From Yarrowia lipolytica (lineage: Eukaryota > Ascomycota > Dipodascomycetes > Dipodascales), in the NCBI RefSeq assembly GCF_001761485.1, contig NC_090774.1, positions 1,364,001-1,428,000 of the forward strand: a stretch of 64,000 bases of DNA. The letters are read 5' to 3'. Under the pieces are notes generated by a model. The model did not search any database. It was not told where the DNA came from and worked only from the letters and a program-made list of their open reading frames with translations. Positions within the stretch are counted from its first letter, which is position 1, and every line of letters begins with the position of its first letter. Made by a program: the position numbers and the translations under genes. Positions 28,608 through 38,862 of this stretch are shown here, one piece after another.

Positions 28608-30308
28608 ATGGGACGACCACCTGGATCCGGAATGGACGGTCCGGTCTACACCGACTACGACCCCGCCATCATGGAAAAACTCAACCTGCACGTGGACATT
28701 GAAAACGGCACTCTCACGAACGGACCCCAGTGCTGGCTCAGTTTCGGGGACCACATCCCCACCTTTGTGCACATTGAGTATCTGGACACATATGCCATCA
28801 ATGGAACCACCTGCGACTCTCCCTACTACTCGATGGGAAACAAGGGCTACCTGGGCGTCATGCTGAGCGTGGGAATCGCCGCTGCCACACTTGTCACCTT
28901 CTTCAACCTGAGAAAGCATGGAATGAACTTCATGCACGAGCCCAAGGCCGAGGAGCTCATGAGCCAGGGCGGACGGCCTAGCAAAACCAAAACGGCCGAA
29001 CCTGGCTGGATTCGAGGCCGAAGACTGCCCTGGTTCCTGCTCCTGGTCCTGGGACTCATGCTGATCCTCACCGGCTTCTTTGCTGTTGATATTGACCGAA
29101 ACTACATCCAGGGCACTGCTGCGGGTATGTACGGCGTGTTTCTGTCTGTCTGCCCTGTTCTGGGACTCATGGTCTCGTGGGAGTTCATTCGAAGATGGGG
29201 TTTCTTCGAAGAACGAAAACTGCTGGAACAAGACCCCTATGCAATTGACCAGACAGACCTCAAATCCAAGGCCCGAATCATCCCTCCCATCGTCTTCTAC
29301 GTGAGCTGCTTCTTCGCAATGTTCATGATGGTGCTGCGGAACTGGAGCAAGCATCTGGATTACAACACGTTCTTTGATCTGGATGTTCGGTGGGTCATTG
29401 GCGGCATCTGCGAGGTGTTTGCCTTCATCCAGCTAGTAAACTCGCTCAGAGTCACTATCACGTACTACCAGGTGCCCCAGGTGCCTCTAGTTCTTCCCTT
29501 CATGGTGTTCATGAATCTGCTGACGGAAATCTACCAGGTGACCGTCATGGTGGTCAACGACAAGACCGTCTCCCCTTTCTACCCGTCTTCCAGCGTCGTT
29601 TTGCCTGTATTTCTCGTCTACCTGCCTCTTTGGGCCATCACCATTGCTGGTAACCTCTCTGGTCTGGCTAGAGACAACGAGGACCAGGTGATTTTGCGTC
29701 TGCGAGCTCTCCGTTGGAAGATTAAGCAGGAGAACGCCGAGCGAGCTCGATCTCAAGGAGAACAGGAACAGGAGGCTGCCCAGATAGCCGAGCGACGAGA
29801 AACCGACGCTACCTTCAACGAGCAGTACCCTCACTTTGAGGACTCTGACGCTGAGGCCGACGAAGAGGGATCCGACCCCAACGCTTCTGGAGGAGGACGA
29901 CAGACTTCGCGGTACCAGAAACTGGGCAACGAGGGAGGCAATCGAGCTGGTCTGTTCAAACGTCTGTTTGGCGAATATAGACCCACAAACACCTGGTTTG
30001 GGCATAACATGGCCTACGTGCCTCTGTCACGAACCAAAAATCAGCTGTTTGACGAAGAAGATTTCCCTGCCATCACTCTGCAGAAGACCCGGGTTCGATC
30101 TGAGGTGAACGAAGACCCTGATGAAATGGAGGGTGGGTTTGACAACTACCACAAGCCGTCTCTGTTCTCCTTCTTGTCCAACTCGTTCCGGCCCATTCCG
30201 TCCAAAGGTCGGCGAGACCTCAACGACCTGGAGATGCAGGATCTCGGCACTCCCAAGAGCATCAAGCAACAGAAGCTGTATGGAGGTAGACGTGGTTCTC
30301 GGCCTTGA
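28608..30308 (+). CDS. Fungal multipass membrane protein, DUF2434-like
   Basis: A 566-aa protein with no known function to me. The N-terminus looks luminal or extracellular (IENGTLTNGPQCWLSF with a possible N-glycosylation site, and paired Cys). About seven hydrophobic segments follow: GYLGVMLSVGIAAATLVTFF, LPWFLLLVLGLMLILTGFF, a GVFLSVCPVLGLMVSW segment, IPPIVFYVSCFFAMFMMV, WVIGGICEVFAFIQLV, VLPFMVFMNLLTEIYQV and VLPVFLVYLPLWAITIAG. A hydrophilic C-terminal tail (about 370-566) is rich in Glu/Gln/Arg. The layout resembles the fungal DUF2434 family, which I recall but could not search. The Met at 28608 is preferred; an in-frame ATG at 28554 would add 18 polar residues before the same domain. 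Confidence 0.75.
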   Translation: MGRPPGSGMDGPVYTDYDPAIMEKLNLHVDIENGTLTNGPQCWLSFGDHIPTFVHIEYLDTYAINGTTCDSPYYSMGNKGYLGVMLSVGIAAATLVTFFNLRKHGMNFMHEPKAEELMSQGGRPSKTKTAEPGWIRGRRLPWFLLLVLGLMLILTGFFAVDIDRNYIQGTAAGMYGVFLSVCPVLGLMVSWEFIRRWGFFEERKLLEQDPYAIDQTDLKSKARIIPPIVFYVSCFFAMFMMVLRNWSKHLDYNTFFDLDVRWVIGGICEVFAFIQLVNSLRVTITYYQVPQVPLVLPFMVFMNLLTEIYQVTVMVVNDKTVSPFYPSSSVVLPVFLVYLPLWAITIAGNLSGLARDNEDQVILRLRALRWKIKQENAERARSQGEQEQEAAQIAERRETDATFNEQYPHFEDSDAEADEEGSDPNASGGGRQTSRYQKLGNEGGNRAGLFKRLFGEYRPTNTWFGHNMAYVPLSRTKNQLFDEEDFPAITLQKTRVRSEVNEDPDEMEGGFDNYHKPSLFSFLSNSFRPIPSKGRRDLNDLEMQDLGTPKSIKQQKLYGGRRGSRP

Positions 30309-30847
30309 TTATTTATGTATAGATGGATTAGATGTTTCACCTTGAGTTGGGGGGATACAGTATATGTACACATGGTACAAGTAGTGATGCCTATGGAAGC
30401 AACCCTCTTTGTTGTACAAGTACCAGTAACGGTACAAGTGGAAATGTACTGTTGATCAGATTGATAAGATCTCAGACTGCAGTGCAGCAGTTTCACATGT
30501 CTTCTGACTGTCCCGCATGCCCTTCTCATACTGTAGAAAATATTTACTACGGGGACTGTAGAGTTTCCCGCTGTAGATAATAATCTGGGCACCAAAAAAA
30601 ATATGGACCATCTGGTAGACTATATTTAGCATGGGAATAATTAGTCGGCTATAACATACAGTCTATGGGGTGACACATTGTAGACTTCAAGGCGGTTATG
30701 GATACAGAGCTGTATCATGGTGAGCTTGTGGTACAACTACGTACAGGGTGCGACTCTTCTGAGCATATGAATGTACTGCTGGTACTTGCACTCACCAAGT
30801 CATAGTAAGTAAAGAACTGATCTAATCTATTGTATAAATAATGCATG
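30309..30847. other. Convergent 3' interval
   Basis: 539 bp with repeated GTACAAGTA-type words (around 30373-30385, 30415-30440) and no supported gene. Confidence 0.55.
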
Positions 30848-32332
30848 TTAAGGGCCGAAAATTCGCATCTTTTCGCTCTCCAGACGCGACCGCACGGCAA
30901 TACGAGCCTGGGCGAGCAGCTCGCGGTTAGTATCTTCGCTCAGAGTGGCCTCGGAGACGGCTGTGGTGCGAGAACTGATGGAGGTTGTGGACGTCGCGGT
31001 GGAGACGCACGAATTGATGGAATTGGCAGATTCGGGAGAGGTAGAAGGAGCGTATGTAGGAGGAGGAGGGATGTGAGGCGCACCGCAGCCGCTGCCAAGG
31101 CTCATGGTGCTGGCCTTCTTCTTGAGCCGGTTAGACGAAGAAGAGGTGCCGCTGTTGGTGATGGGCAGGTTCGGAGTGTTGTACTGCCGTCGAGGAGACC
31201 GGGTGGGCGAGCTGTTGGGACTGGGAGATGACTGCTGCTTGGGGGGACTCAGAGGAGGGTCAAAGTACGACTTTTGCTTCTCTGGAGACATGAGCAGAAA
31301 CAGCTCAGCGTGAGACTTCTTTCCCTTGAGCGACGGGGTGTGAGTGGGGATGTTAAGAGATCGCACCTCGAGTTTAGGTGATCGGGGTGTAGAGGGTCGG
31401 GGAGCGGCGTTGGGAATAGCTGAAGACTCTTCAAGCTGGAAGATGGTGTCTCTGAGACTGTCTCTAGAAGACGAGGTGACAAAGTCCTTGAAATTTTCCT
31501 TAGAGGCAGACTTGTGCAGCTTGAGAGTTCCCTTGGTCGACTCCTTCTCCTTTTCTCGCAGTCGTTCTCTGAACGCTCCTCGGTACAGTCTCTGGACCTG
31601 GACTTCGACTGCCAGCTTCTGCAGAAAGGTGCGGATGATGAGGGCACGCTCATCCTTGGTGAAGTTAGCGGAGCTGGGCTGTTTGGCGTCCCGAGTGCGG
31701 TCGATGCAGTCTCTCGCAAACCGCATTCGGGTGTTTCGAGCAATGTTGTGTTCCCGGTAGAGATCTGAGTCGGCCAGGGTGCGGATGTACTCTTCGTCGG
31801 TGGCGTCGGCTCGGAGCAGAGTGAACTTGCAGTTGTTGAGCTTGTCGATAACTGGAAGAGTGGACGAATGGGCAGGCATGGCGGTCAGAATACAGACGCT
31901 TCGAAACTTGTTTTTGGCCCAGTCAATGGTGATTCTGTGTTGGTCGTTGAACAGCTGGCGCTCAAACTCGCTGCGGTTGTACATGATGTCGAGTTTTTCC
32001 ACCTCGCTGGCAGTCATGCCTGTAAAGTCCTCCTCGGACCGTGATGGTCGCAGATTATTCTTCTCGCTGCTGAGAGCTGTTGGAAGCACCTGATGCGACC
32101 GCTTTTTGTTGAGCTTGTGGCGCATCAGACACTCTTTGACGTCCTTGGTCATGTCTTCCGACGAGTCTCTGCGGAACGGAGTGTGGATCTGGCGATTGCA
32201 ACGCTTGTACATGAAGGTGAGAGACTTGATTTGCAGGTCAATGTGGTCCTCGTTGTCGCCCTGGTAGTATGTAGGAATGGTGATGGCTGGGGTCGTTGAA
32301 GACGGCCATAGAAATGAGAATAGTCCTGTCAT
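30848..32332 (-). CDS. Unrecognised protein, disordered C-terminal half
   Basis: A 494-aa protein of no family I recognise. The N-terminal half (about 1-240) looks folded: MTGLFSFLWPSS, YYQGDNEDHIDLQIKSLTFMYKRCNRQIHTPF, then helical stretches including WAKNKFRSVCILTAMPA and a basic, helical segment around residues 215-260. The C-terminal half is Ser/Pro-rich with several SP/TP sites (PSTPRSPKLE, SPTRSPRRQY), so it may be a target of proline-directed kinases. The ATG at 32332 is preceded by CACAACA and is preferred over one at 32344. A real gene is supported by length, composition and absence of a better frame; function unknown. Confidence 0.75.
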   Translation of the reverse strand: MTGLFSFLWPSSTTPAITIPTYYQGDNEDHIDLQIKSLTFMYKRCNRQIHTPFRRDSSEDMTKDVKECLMRHKLNKKRSHQVLPTALSSEKNNLRPSRSEEDFTGMTASEVEKLDIMYNRSEFERQLFNDQHRITIDWAKNKFRSVCILTAMPAHSSTLPVIDKLNNCKFTLLRADATDEEYIRTLADSDLYREHNIARNTRMRFARDCIDRTRDAKQPSSANFTKDERALIIRTFLQKLAVEVQVQRLYRGAFRERLREKEKESTKGTLKLHKSASKENFKDFVTSSSRDSLRDTIFQLEESSAIPNAAPRPSTPRSPKLEVRSLNIPTHTPSLKGKKSHAELFLLMSPEKQKSYFDPPLSPPKQQSSPSPNSSPTRSPRRQYNTPNLPITNSGTSSSSNRLKKKASTMSLGSGCGAPHIPPPPTYAPSTSPESANSINSCVSTATSTTSISSRTTAVSEATLSEDTNRELLAQARIAVRSRLESEKMRIFGP

Positions 32333-34624
32333 TGTTGTGGGCAATAAACTTGTCGTCGTCCGTGTCTGTCGGTGGGTAGGGAATGAGTGTTGTGTAAGGA
32401 GTGAGGGGGGTTGTGGGAGATATGTGTGCGTATAAGGAGTGTATAGGTCGGTGAGATATGTCGGACGACTAGGTCGGTATGACTCGTTATTGTGGCGAGC
32501 GGGAGCTGTCGAGTGTGTATTGGAGAGGTCGCAATGAGAGGTGGTGAGTGGGGAACGGAATGAAGAGAGTCCCGGCTGAGAAGGTCTAGGTGTATATGCA
32601 GTTGCGAATGACCAGAGATCTATGCACAGAAACGCAGCTGAGCTGATTAGCGGACGAACCTAGAGGCGGCAGACAATCAAAGCGGGTAGGGTCAGCTGGA
32701 CAGACACAGAGTATGGTCCCAGGAGCGTTTTATTTTTTGTTGATATGTGTGGTATGCACGGGGCGCGCGTCTGGTCTGTTTGTTATTTCAACTTTCAGCT
32801 GTATTTCAGACTAGGTTGGATTGTTGCAGCGGAATGAAAGACACTGTTGGTTTGGCAAGTAGGGTGGTGGTTCTGGAGCCGGGAGGGGTCGGATTCGGCG
32901 ACCGTTGCGCAGCTAGAGGGGCTTGGAGAGCAATTAGCCCGGAATAGAGACGGTTTTCGGTCCTGTTAGTGCCTCAGAAGAATTCCGCTAGTGTGCCTGT
33001 TTGCTTCCACTGTATACAGTTTTTATGCAGGCTGGGCAGAATGGGGTGATTGGCCGCGGGCAGGTATGGAGAATGGTGGTTAGAGCAAGGGCCTTGAAGA
33101 ATGAGCTGAGCTACAAGTAGGCGCACTTTTGGCGGACGAGACGGGCTTTTGTCGGAAATGAGTGCACAAGTGGTGTGATCCGGGATGGTGTGACTGGAAG
33201 TCAGGGTGTATATCGTCAGACTTGAGTGTAATACCGGCGATGAACACGGCAAGGCTGTTATCGTGAGAGACGTTACGGAGATATCAGCCTTGTGAGCCTA
33301 CTATATATCCTGGACATGATTGTGCAAGTCTATTAATGGCCAGCATGCGCCCAAACCGCCTGGTTTCAGCTCGGCCTGAGAGCCTACAGTCCATGTTTTT
33401 TCCCGACTATTTCAGACCCAAGACGGCCTTTGTATTGTTTACTTCTGCACCCTTGTGTGTGGGAGGAACCTTGAGTTTGGAGCAGCGGGGTTGTGGAGGG
33501 ATATATCAGGGCATTTCGGGGCGGATTTTGACGCAAAAAACGTCTGAAATGGATACTAAGCCGTTTAATATCAGATATTTCGACTCATAATTGCAGTATT
33601 CCTGCTCAAACACCCCAATAATTCTGCCCCTCACCTGTTTAGCTCCCAGACAAACCCAACCCTAAACGCACCATAACATGTGCAACAGTGTCAGGGCGCG
33701 ATGAGCAACTTACCGTAGCACCAAGTAGCGGACATTTGAAGCACGGAATGCTGGAACGAGGTGACAATGTCATGTGTCATGTGCCGATGAGGGCCGTGGA
33801 GTCTCTACCAGTCTGTGTAACATTGGATCTGCGTGCTCGTAAAGTACACAAAGATATATTCCGAGCACAACCGCCGCCAAATCGCACCTACAGCACCTAC
33901 AAGTAGCTACCCCCTCTAACCATACAGCATAATACCACTGACAATTGCTCTCTGCTGAGCCCCTGAAAGTTGCTCTGATCCTCACTGATAGACAGACGGC
34001 TTCCATACATATCCACTGTGGAGAAGCAGTTGGAGCCCAAGGAGCTGCAGTGCGACTCAATACACACAAGCCCATAGTTACAGTGTTCTTGTATAGTTGT
34101 GTAGTTGTATTCATTTGCTACTTGTAGTGCCATTCTTACAGCACAGCACCATCATAGGATACACCCTCTCACATGTTACTTGTACATTGTACATTTGTTT
34201 TTATCTAAAAGATCTATATTGGAAGGCTACAGTCACCCCGAGATGGCAAGCGCAACTGATCGTCTCAGCAAAGCAGGGGTCTTCAACTTCAGCGTTTCAC
34301 CTTGTCTCAACCGATAACGTACCGTCCCCTTTTTTTTGATTTTTTTCACTTACAATAGCCGGACCTGCGTGCTTTAATCTTGCGTTAATTATGAGTAAAG
34401 GCACGAAGAAGCATAGTGCAACAGAAAAGTGCCTGAAAACAGCACTTGAAACACAGTGGAGAGAAAAATATCAAATGACCACATGTCGCTTATGGCACGT
34501 CTATCAGCAGGTGCTCGCACCAGCACCACCCGTTCCCGCATCGCTACATACATCTCATCTACATCACATCACTTCCTTGCTCTATTACTATACTCTATCA
34601 ATGTCCTTTTATGCCACCTTTTGC
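32333..34624. other. 2.3-kb interval upstream of the unrecognised gene
   Basis: G-rich, TG-rich sequence near 32340-33330, then ordinary AT-rich DNA. All ORFs are short with no motif. SCD5 ends at 34625, so promoter of the minus-strand gene at left and 3' flank of SCD5 at right. Confidence 0.5.
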
Positions 34625-36500
34625 TCACCGGTTGGCGCCACTCAGCTTGTCCACCTCGTCCTGAAGCGCCCGCAGGTCAGCCAGAAGATCGGGGCTCGTC
34701 TGGCTCGAATACCCGTTGCCGTTGAAGGAAGTCTGCGGGGGCGCAGAATGCAACGCCGTAGACCCTCGTCTTGGCGGAGGCGGAACGGGAGCCTCTCGCT
34801 GAAATGACACGGGCGGTGGCTGGGGAGATGCAGACTTGTTTCGGGGCGGCGGAGGAGGCGGAGGCACCCGTCGGCCTCCTACAGCATTGTATCCACCGCC
34901 GTTTCCAAATGAGGTGGGTGTGGGAGACACGCTCTGTGAACGCGACACTCCGGGCACCATGAGATTGTAGACCGAGTTCATATTATGCTGCTGCTGTTGT
35001 GACTGCTGTTGCTGCTGTTGCTGTTGCTGTTGATGGTACTGATGTGGTTGGTATTGTTGCTGCTGCTGCTGCTGTTGCTGGCCATATGCTTGTTGGGTGT
35101 GCGGGGTGGAAAACACGCCAGACAGACCAGAGTAGTTTGTAGCGGCTGCAGATGGCTGGGATTGAGTCTGAGGCTGCGGAGTGGATGCCGGCGAAGGCGA
35201 ATACGACGAGTTGGCTGATCCGTCGCCGTACGACATGTATCCTGCAAACGACGTGGAAGGAGCTCCTGTAGCCTGTCGGCCCAAGGTAGGCTTAAACGAC
35301 GAGCCTGTGTTAGAGGGCTGCAGATTGTTATTAGTATTGTTGCTGTTGTTGCTGTTGTTGCTGTTGTTGTTGCCCGTGGCCTGAGACACCAGAGCATCTC
35401 TGAATGCGTCTCCTGGAGCAGGAGATCCTCCAGGAGCAGGAGATCCGGTCGCCTGGCTCTGCAGAATGTTTCTGAAAGCATCGCCGGGCGTTTCTCCGTA
35501 AGTGCTTCCAAAGGTGATGGGAGGAGGTCCCACCTGGGGTTTGCCGTGGTGCAGCACACTGTCCACCTTGACGTTCTTGAACCCACTGTCCTCCAGAGCC
35601 TCAATGACCTCGTTTTCGTCGTCCTCACCAGTCGAAGGGTTCGGAGGAGGGGCTTGTTGGATCGGAGCAGTCACAGTCACCGGAGGTGGTGGCTGCTGAT
35701 GCTGCTGAGGAGGAGGTGGAGGCTGCGACTGCTGTTGCTGAGACTGAGGTTGAACTTCAGCTTGAAGATCCTGCTCAGTCTGGTGCATATATGCCATGAA
35801 TGACGTTCGAGGTGGAGGCCCCGTCTGCTGGCGTTCCAGAGGCTTGGGTTCATCCTCTTGGGCCGTATCATCATCCAACAAATCCGACATGCTCTGCGAA
35901 TAGACAGGGGCCGAACCGCTCTGGCGCTGTCGCATGAGCTCCTCCAGCGTCCGGCCGGCCGCAGCAGTCACCTGCGGAGGCTCGCTAGTGAACTGCACCT
36001 TCTTCTTGCTCTTTTTGCGTCTATCTCCGGTCAACAGTAGACTGGTGAAGGAGTTGATGTCCAGCGGGGTGCCTGTGGGGGTGACGGCGAGCTCGGGCTC
36101 CGAGTTTTTGCGCTTGCGGCTGAGAATCGATTTGGGCCGCAACAGAGGAGCTGGCTGGTAGATCATGGCCGCAGACACATTGCTGCCATTGAGCGCATGG
36201 CTCACCAGTCGTAGAAAGCCGTAGAACTGGCCAGGGTCCAGATTGACCAGGTGCTGGCCACATGCATTGAGAATCTGTGTTAGAATCACTGTAATATGAT
36301 GGCAATGTCTGCTGTCCCTCCGTCTGACTCACCTTTTGCTTGTCCTCGTCCTTGACGCCGAAATTGTCCACAAACGTCAGCACATCGCCGACAACAATGC
36401 TCTCTTTGCCCTTGCGCAGCAGCAAATCTGTGTACCACCGGCTGTACGCGCGGATCTCGTCTTCCGTCAGCGACAGCTGCTCATATCTGATGGACTCCAT
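34625..36500 (-). CDS. SCD5: Scd5-like clathrin/actin endocytosis adaptor, one intron
   Basis: Endocytic coat protein that targets protein phosphatase 1 to cortical actin patches. Exon 1 is 36333-36500 and exon 2 is 34625-36274. The intron 36275-36332 (58 nt) begins GTGAGT and ends TTCTAACACAG; product 605 aa. The N-terminal domain (LTEDEIRAYSRWY, then FYGFLRLVSHALNG) matches Saccharomyces Scd5 (LTHEEIRTYLRWY). FTSLLLTG and the PP1-docking motif KVQF (148-151) follow. Six sites fit the Ark1/Prk1 consensus [LIVM]xx[QNTS]xTG: LAVTPTG 118, LERQQTG 202, LQSQATG 327, LVSQATG 351, LQPSNTG 374 and LGRQATG 387. A polyglutamine tract and proline-rich SH3-type sites lie in the C-terminal part. Confidence 0.88.
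34988..35081 (-). repeat. CAG/CAA repeat encoding polyglutamine in SCD5
   Basis: Two blocks of CAG/CAA codons separated by a Tyr/His/Pro linker. Mixed CAG and CAA codons would reduce slippage but length variation between strains is plausible. Confidence 0.8.
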
Positions 36501-37365
36501 GCGTGGTTTTTCCCTCCAAGTGGTCTCTAAAGGTAATATGCGCTGCGGTCTCGGTTCCTATTGTAGTACCAGTACACTCGTACGTGTAAGTAACTTGCTG
36601 ACTAAGTTGGGAGGAAGAGGAAGGGCCAGAAGAAGGGATGACAAATATAGATGGGGGCGGAGTCGACTGGGGATGGGGGCGGAGTTCCAGGGGTCTGTTT
36701 GGGCCGCTTGGTCTACATTTACCACTATTTTCGTCCCGGTCACACGACCCCATCCCCGATACTTAGGGCTCACTTGACCCGGAATTAACGGCTGTCAGGG
36801 GCGATCTGTAAGTGCGGCAAAGATACGATGTGGGACATCCGGGTGCATGTGGGAATGTGCGTGGGTGCACCAATAGGGGATTCAGAGGGACAATGGAGTG
36901 TGATCAGTGTTATAATATCCCTTTTCAGTGGTATTTTTACTCGTACAGTTAGTGCACTAGCTTGTATGTCGATTGTACGGCGCTACACTACACTACCAGT
37001 AGCTTTTATACTGTAGTGTATGTATTACAGTACCCGGACGTATGGCTCAGTATCAAGGGGGGGCTAAAAACGTCTACAACTCGATTTTGTGAAATGTGCA
37101 AAAAAGGACTCTACGAAATCAAACGTGGTGGAACAAACAGCTGTCCCAACATATATATATTGTGCCATGCTCTCGCCCTCCCATACATTCGCCTGTTTCT
37201 ACAACTGCGTCGACTGGTATGTACTCTTGCCATTTCCCCTTCCGTCACGTCTAAAACTAAATTAAGCCGTTTCGCGTTTATTGCATGCTGCAGTATCGCA
37301 CGTTAATTTTTTGGTGTTTGATGTGATTGTCGCAGCACCCACTCCGACACAACCATAGAGACACA
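36501..37365. other. Divergent promoter region SCD5/NSE4
   Basis: 865 bp. A TATATATATT run lies at about 37150, and TTTCGCGTTT, similar to an E2F/MBF-type site, at about 37269 (about 95 bp upstream of NSE4). No ORF supported. Confidence 0.55.
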
Positions 37366-38328
37366 ATGTCCGACGAAGACGAGTACTTGAGGCAGCAAAA
37401 GCTACAGGCGGACTACGACGAGTTCCAAAAGGACGTGGAGGACGCCGACGGAGAACACGTGCTGGGGATGATCGAGAGAGCCAATGAGGTCAAAAACAAG
37501 TACAAGGACGACCGGCGAGCTCTCATCAAGGACGCAGATCTGCTCAAAACGGTGGCGACCAAAAAAACCAAACACATCAAGAAGTACGCGCTCGCGCAGC
37601 CCGGCACCATCGATCTCAAGGAAGTGCAGAATATGGTGACCAGGTTTATCGACACCGCCGCCGAGATTGAAGACCCTGCCTTTGATCGCGTGGTGGACGC
37701 TTTTACGGGGCTCTCGGCGGATCCGCAGGCCGTTCCTGATTTCAAGCGGATCGCAGCTCTGGGCCGGGTCGGTATGAAGCACGGAAGAGTGGCTCGTGGA
37801 GCGTCTCATTTGATTGGCGCTCTGGAGAAGGATCGACCGCAAAAGGTGCGCCAGATGAAGCCGCGACAAGACCCAACAGAGGTGGGAACCCAAGAAAAGG
37901 CCAAGCAACTCAAGGGCGACGAGATCGACAGTACCAAGAACAACATTCAGAGATTCGGAGGAATTATGAGAAGAAGGCTCACGGCCGAATACAACTACCG
38001 AAAGCAGTGCGGAGAACCTCTGCCCATGCTTCAGGCCATTATTGACCCTCGAAGCTTCGAGTCGACCGTTCAAAACTTCTTTGTCTTCTCTACCCTGGTG
38101 GCTGGAGGAATGGCTAAGCTGTCTGAATACGAAGACAACACTCCTGTGATTGATATGTGCTCCGAGGAGGAAACTGCTAAACTTGTGAATGATAGAGATT
38201 CGCGGTGTCCCGTTGTGCTGGAAATGGATTATGAGACGTACGAAATGATTCTGGATGCGTACGAGATGCGAGGTCAAGAACCGTTGTTGGACCTGGGTGA
38301 TACCACCATGGGTTTGAGTGCAGAGTAG
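37366..38328 (+). CDS. NSE4: SMC5/6 complex kleisin subunit Nse4
   Basis: Kleisin that bridges the Smc5 and Smc6 heads with Nse1 and Nse3 in the nuclear DNA repair complex. The 320-aa protein begins MSDEDEYLRQQ (ATG at 37366 with ACACA in front; a longer frame starts at 37327). The N-terminal helical Smc6-neck region lies at about 15-110, and a Lys-rich linker at about 165-190. The C-terminal winged helix has NNIQRFGGIMRRRL..., FESTVQNFFVFSTLVAGGMAKLS, matching the Nse4 C domain. The tail is acidic. Length is close to the S. pombe protein (300 aa). Divergent from SCD5. Confidence 0.85.
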   Translation: MSDEDEYLRQQKLQADYDEFQKDVEDADGEHVLGMIERANEVKNKYKDDRRALIKDADLLKTVATKKTKHIKKYALAQPGTIDLKEVQNMVTRFIDTAAEIEDPAFDRVVDAFTGLSADPQAVPDFKRIAALGRVGMKHGRVARGASHLIGALEKDRPQKVRQMKPRQDPTEVGTQEKAKQLKGDEIDSTKNNIQRFGGIMRRRLTAEYNYRKQCGEPLPMLQAIIDPRSFESTVQNFFVFSTLVAGGMAKLSEYEDNTPVIDMCSEEETAKLVNDRDSRCPVVLEMDYETYEMILDAYEMRGQEPLLDLGDTTMGLSAE

Positions 38329-38862
38329 AGTGGACCACATGACCGAAGCGAATGTGTGAGCTCGTGTGCACTTGACTAATGGAGCTTGAGGCACTTCCAT
38401 GAGTGAATTGGGAGCACTCGCTGGTGTGGGGTACTGAGGGATGCTGTTGAAGTATCATTTTGGGTCATGCGACCTTCAAGAATGCAGTTGAGGGTACAAG
38501 TACTGTGCATTAAATTTATTTATTGACGTTGACTGTTGTAGGGAGTATGATTTAGATATTGTGGTGGTCGGCGTGACAGATATTGAAGTTGTACTTCTAT
38601 ACCGGTTTATGTATGAGAGTTAGCCCACAACGTAGAAAAGCGTATCATTTAGTATATGTTTAGTCAGCATGATGCAGGCACTCAAAAATTACTTGTACAA
38701 GTACATGTACTTTCCACGTCCACGACATTTCCACTTCCATCATTCTACTTGTAGAATTGTACATCTGCTTCCAAAATGCATGCCGTGTACTTGTATATCC
38801 ATGCCATCTTCCGTGCATATCAACGAACTTTGGACTCTATAAACGCACCCACCCCGCCACTC
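38329..38862. other. Intergenic between NSE4 and J-like gene
   Basis: 534 bp with AT-rich DNA and the palindrome at 38690-38703. Nothing coding supported. Confidence 0.55.
38690..38703. repeat. 14-bp palindrome TACTTGTACAAGTA
   Basis: Perfect palindrome, extended rightward by CATGTAC. The same 14-mer occurs at 51803-51816; related TACTTGTAC words occur in several other intergenic spots. Confidence 0.7.

Noticed and set aside
33336-33590. 84-codon plus-strand ORF
   Set aside because: No motif, weak start context, no paired splice signals.
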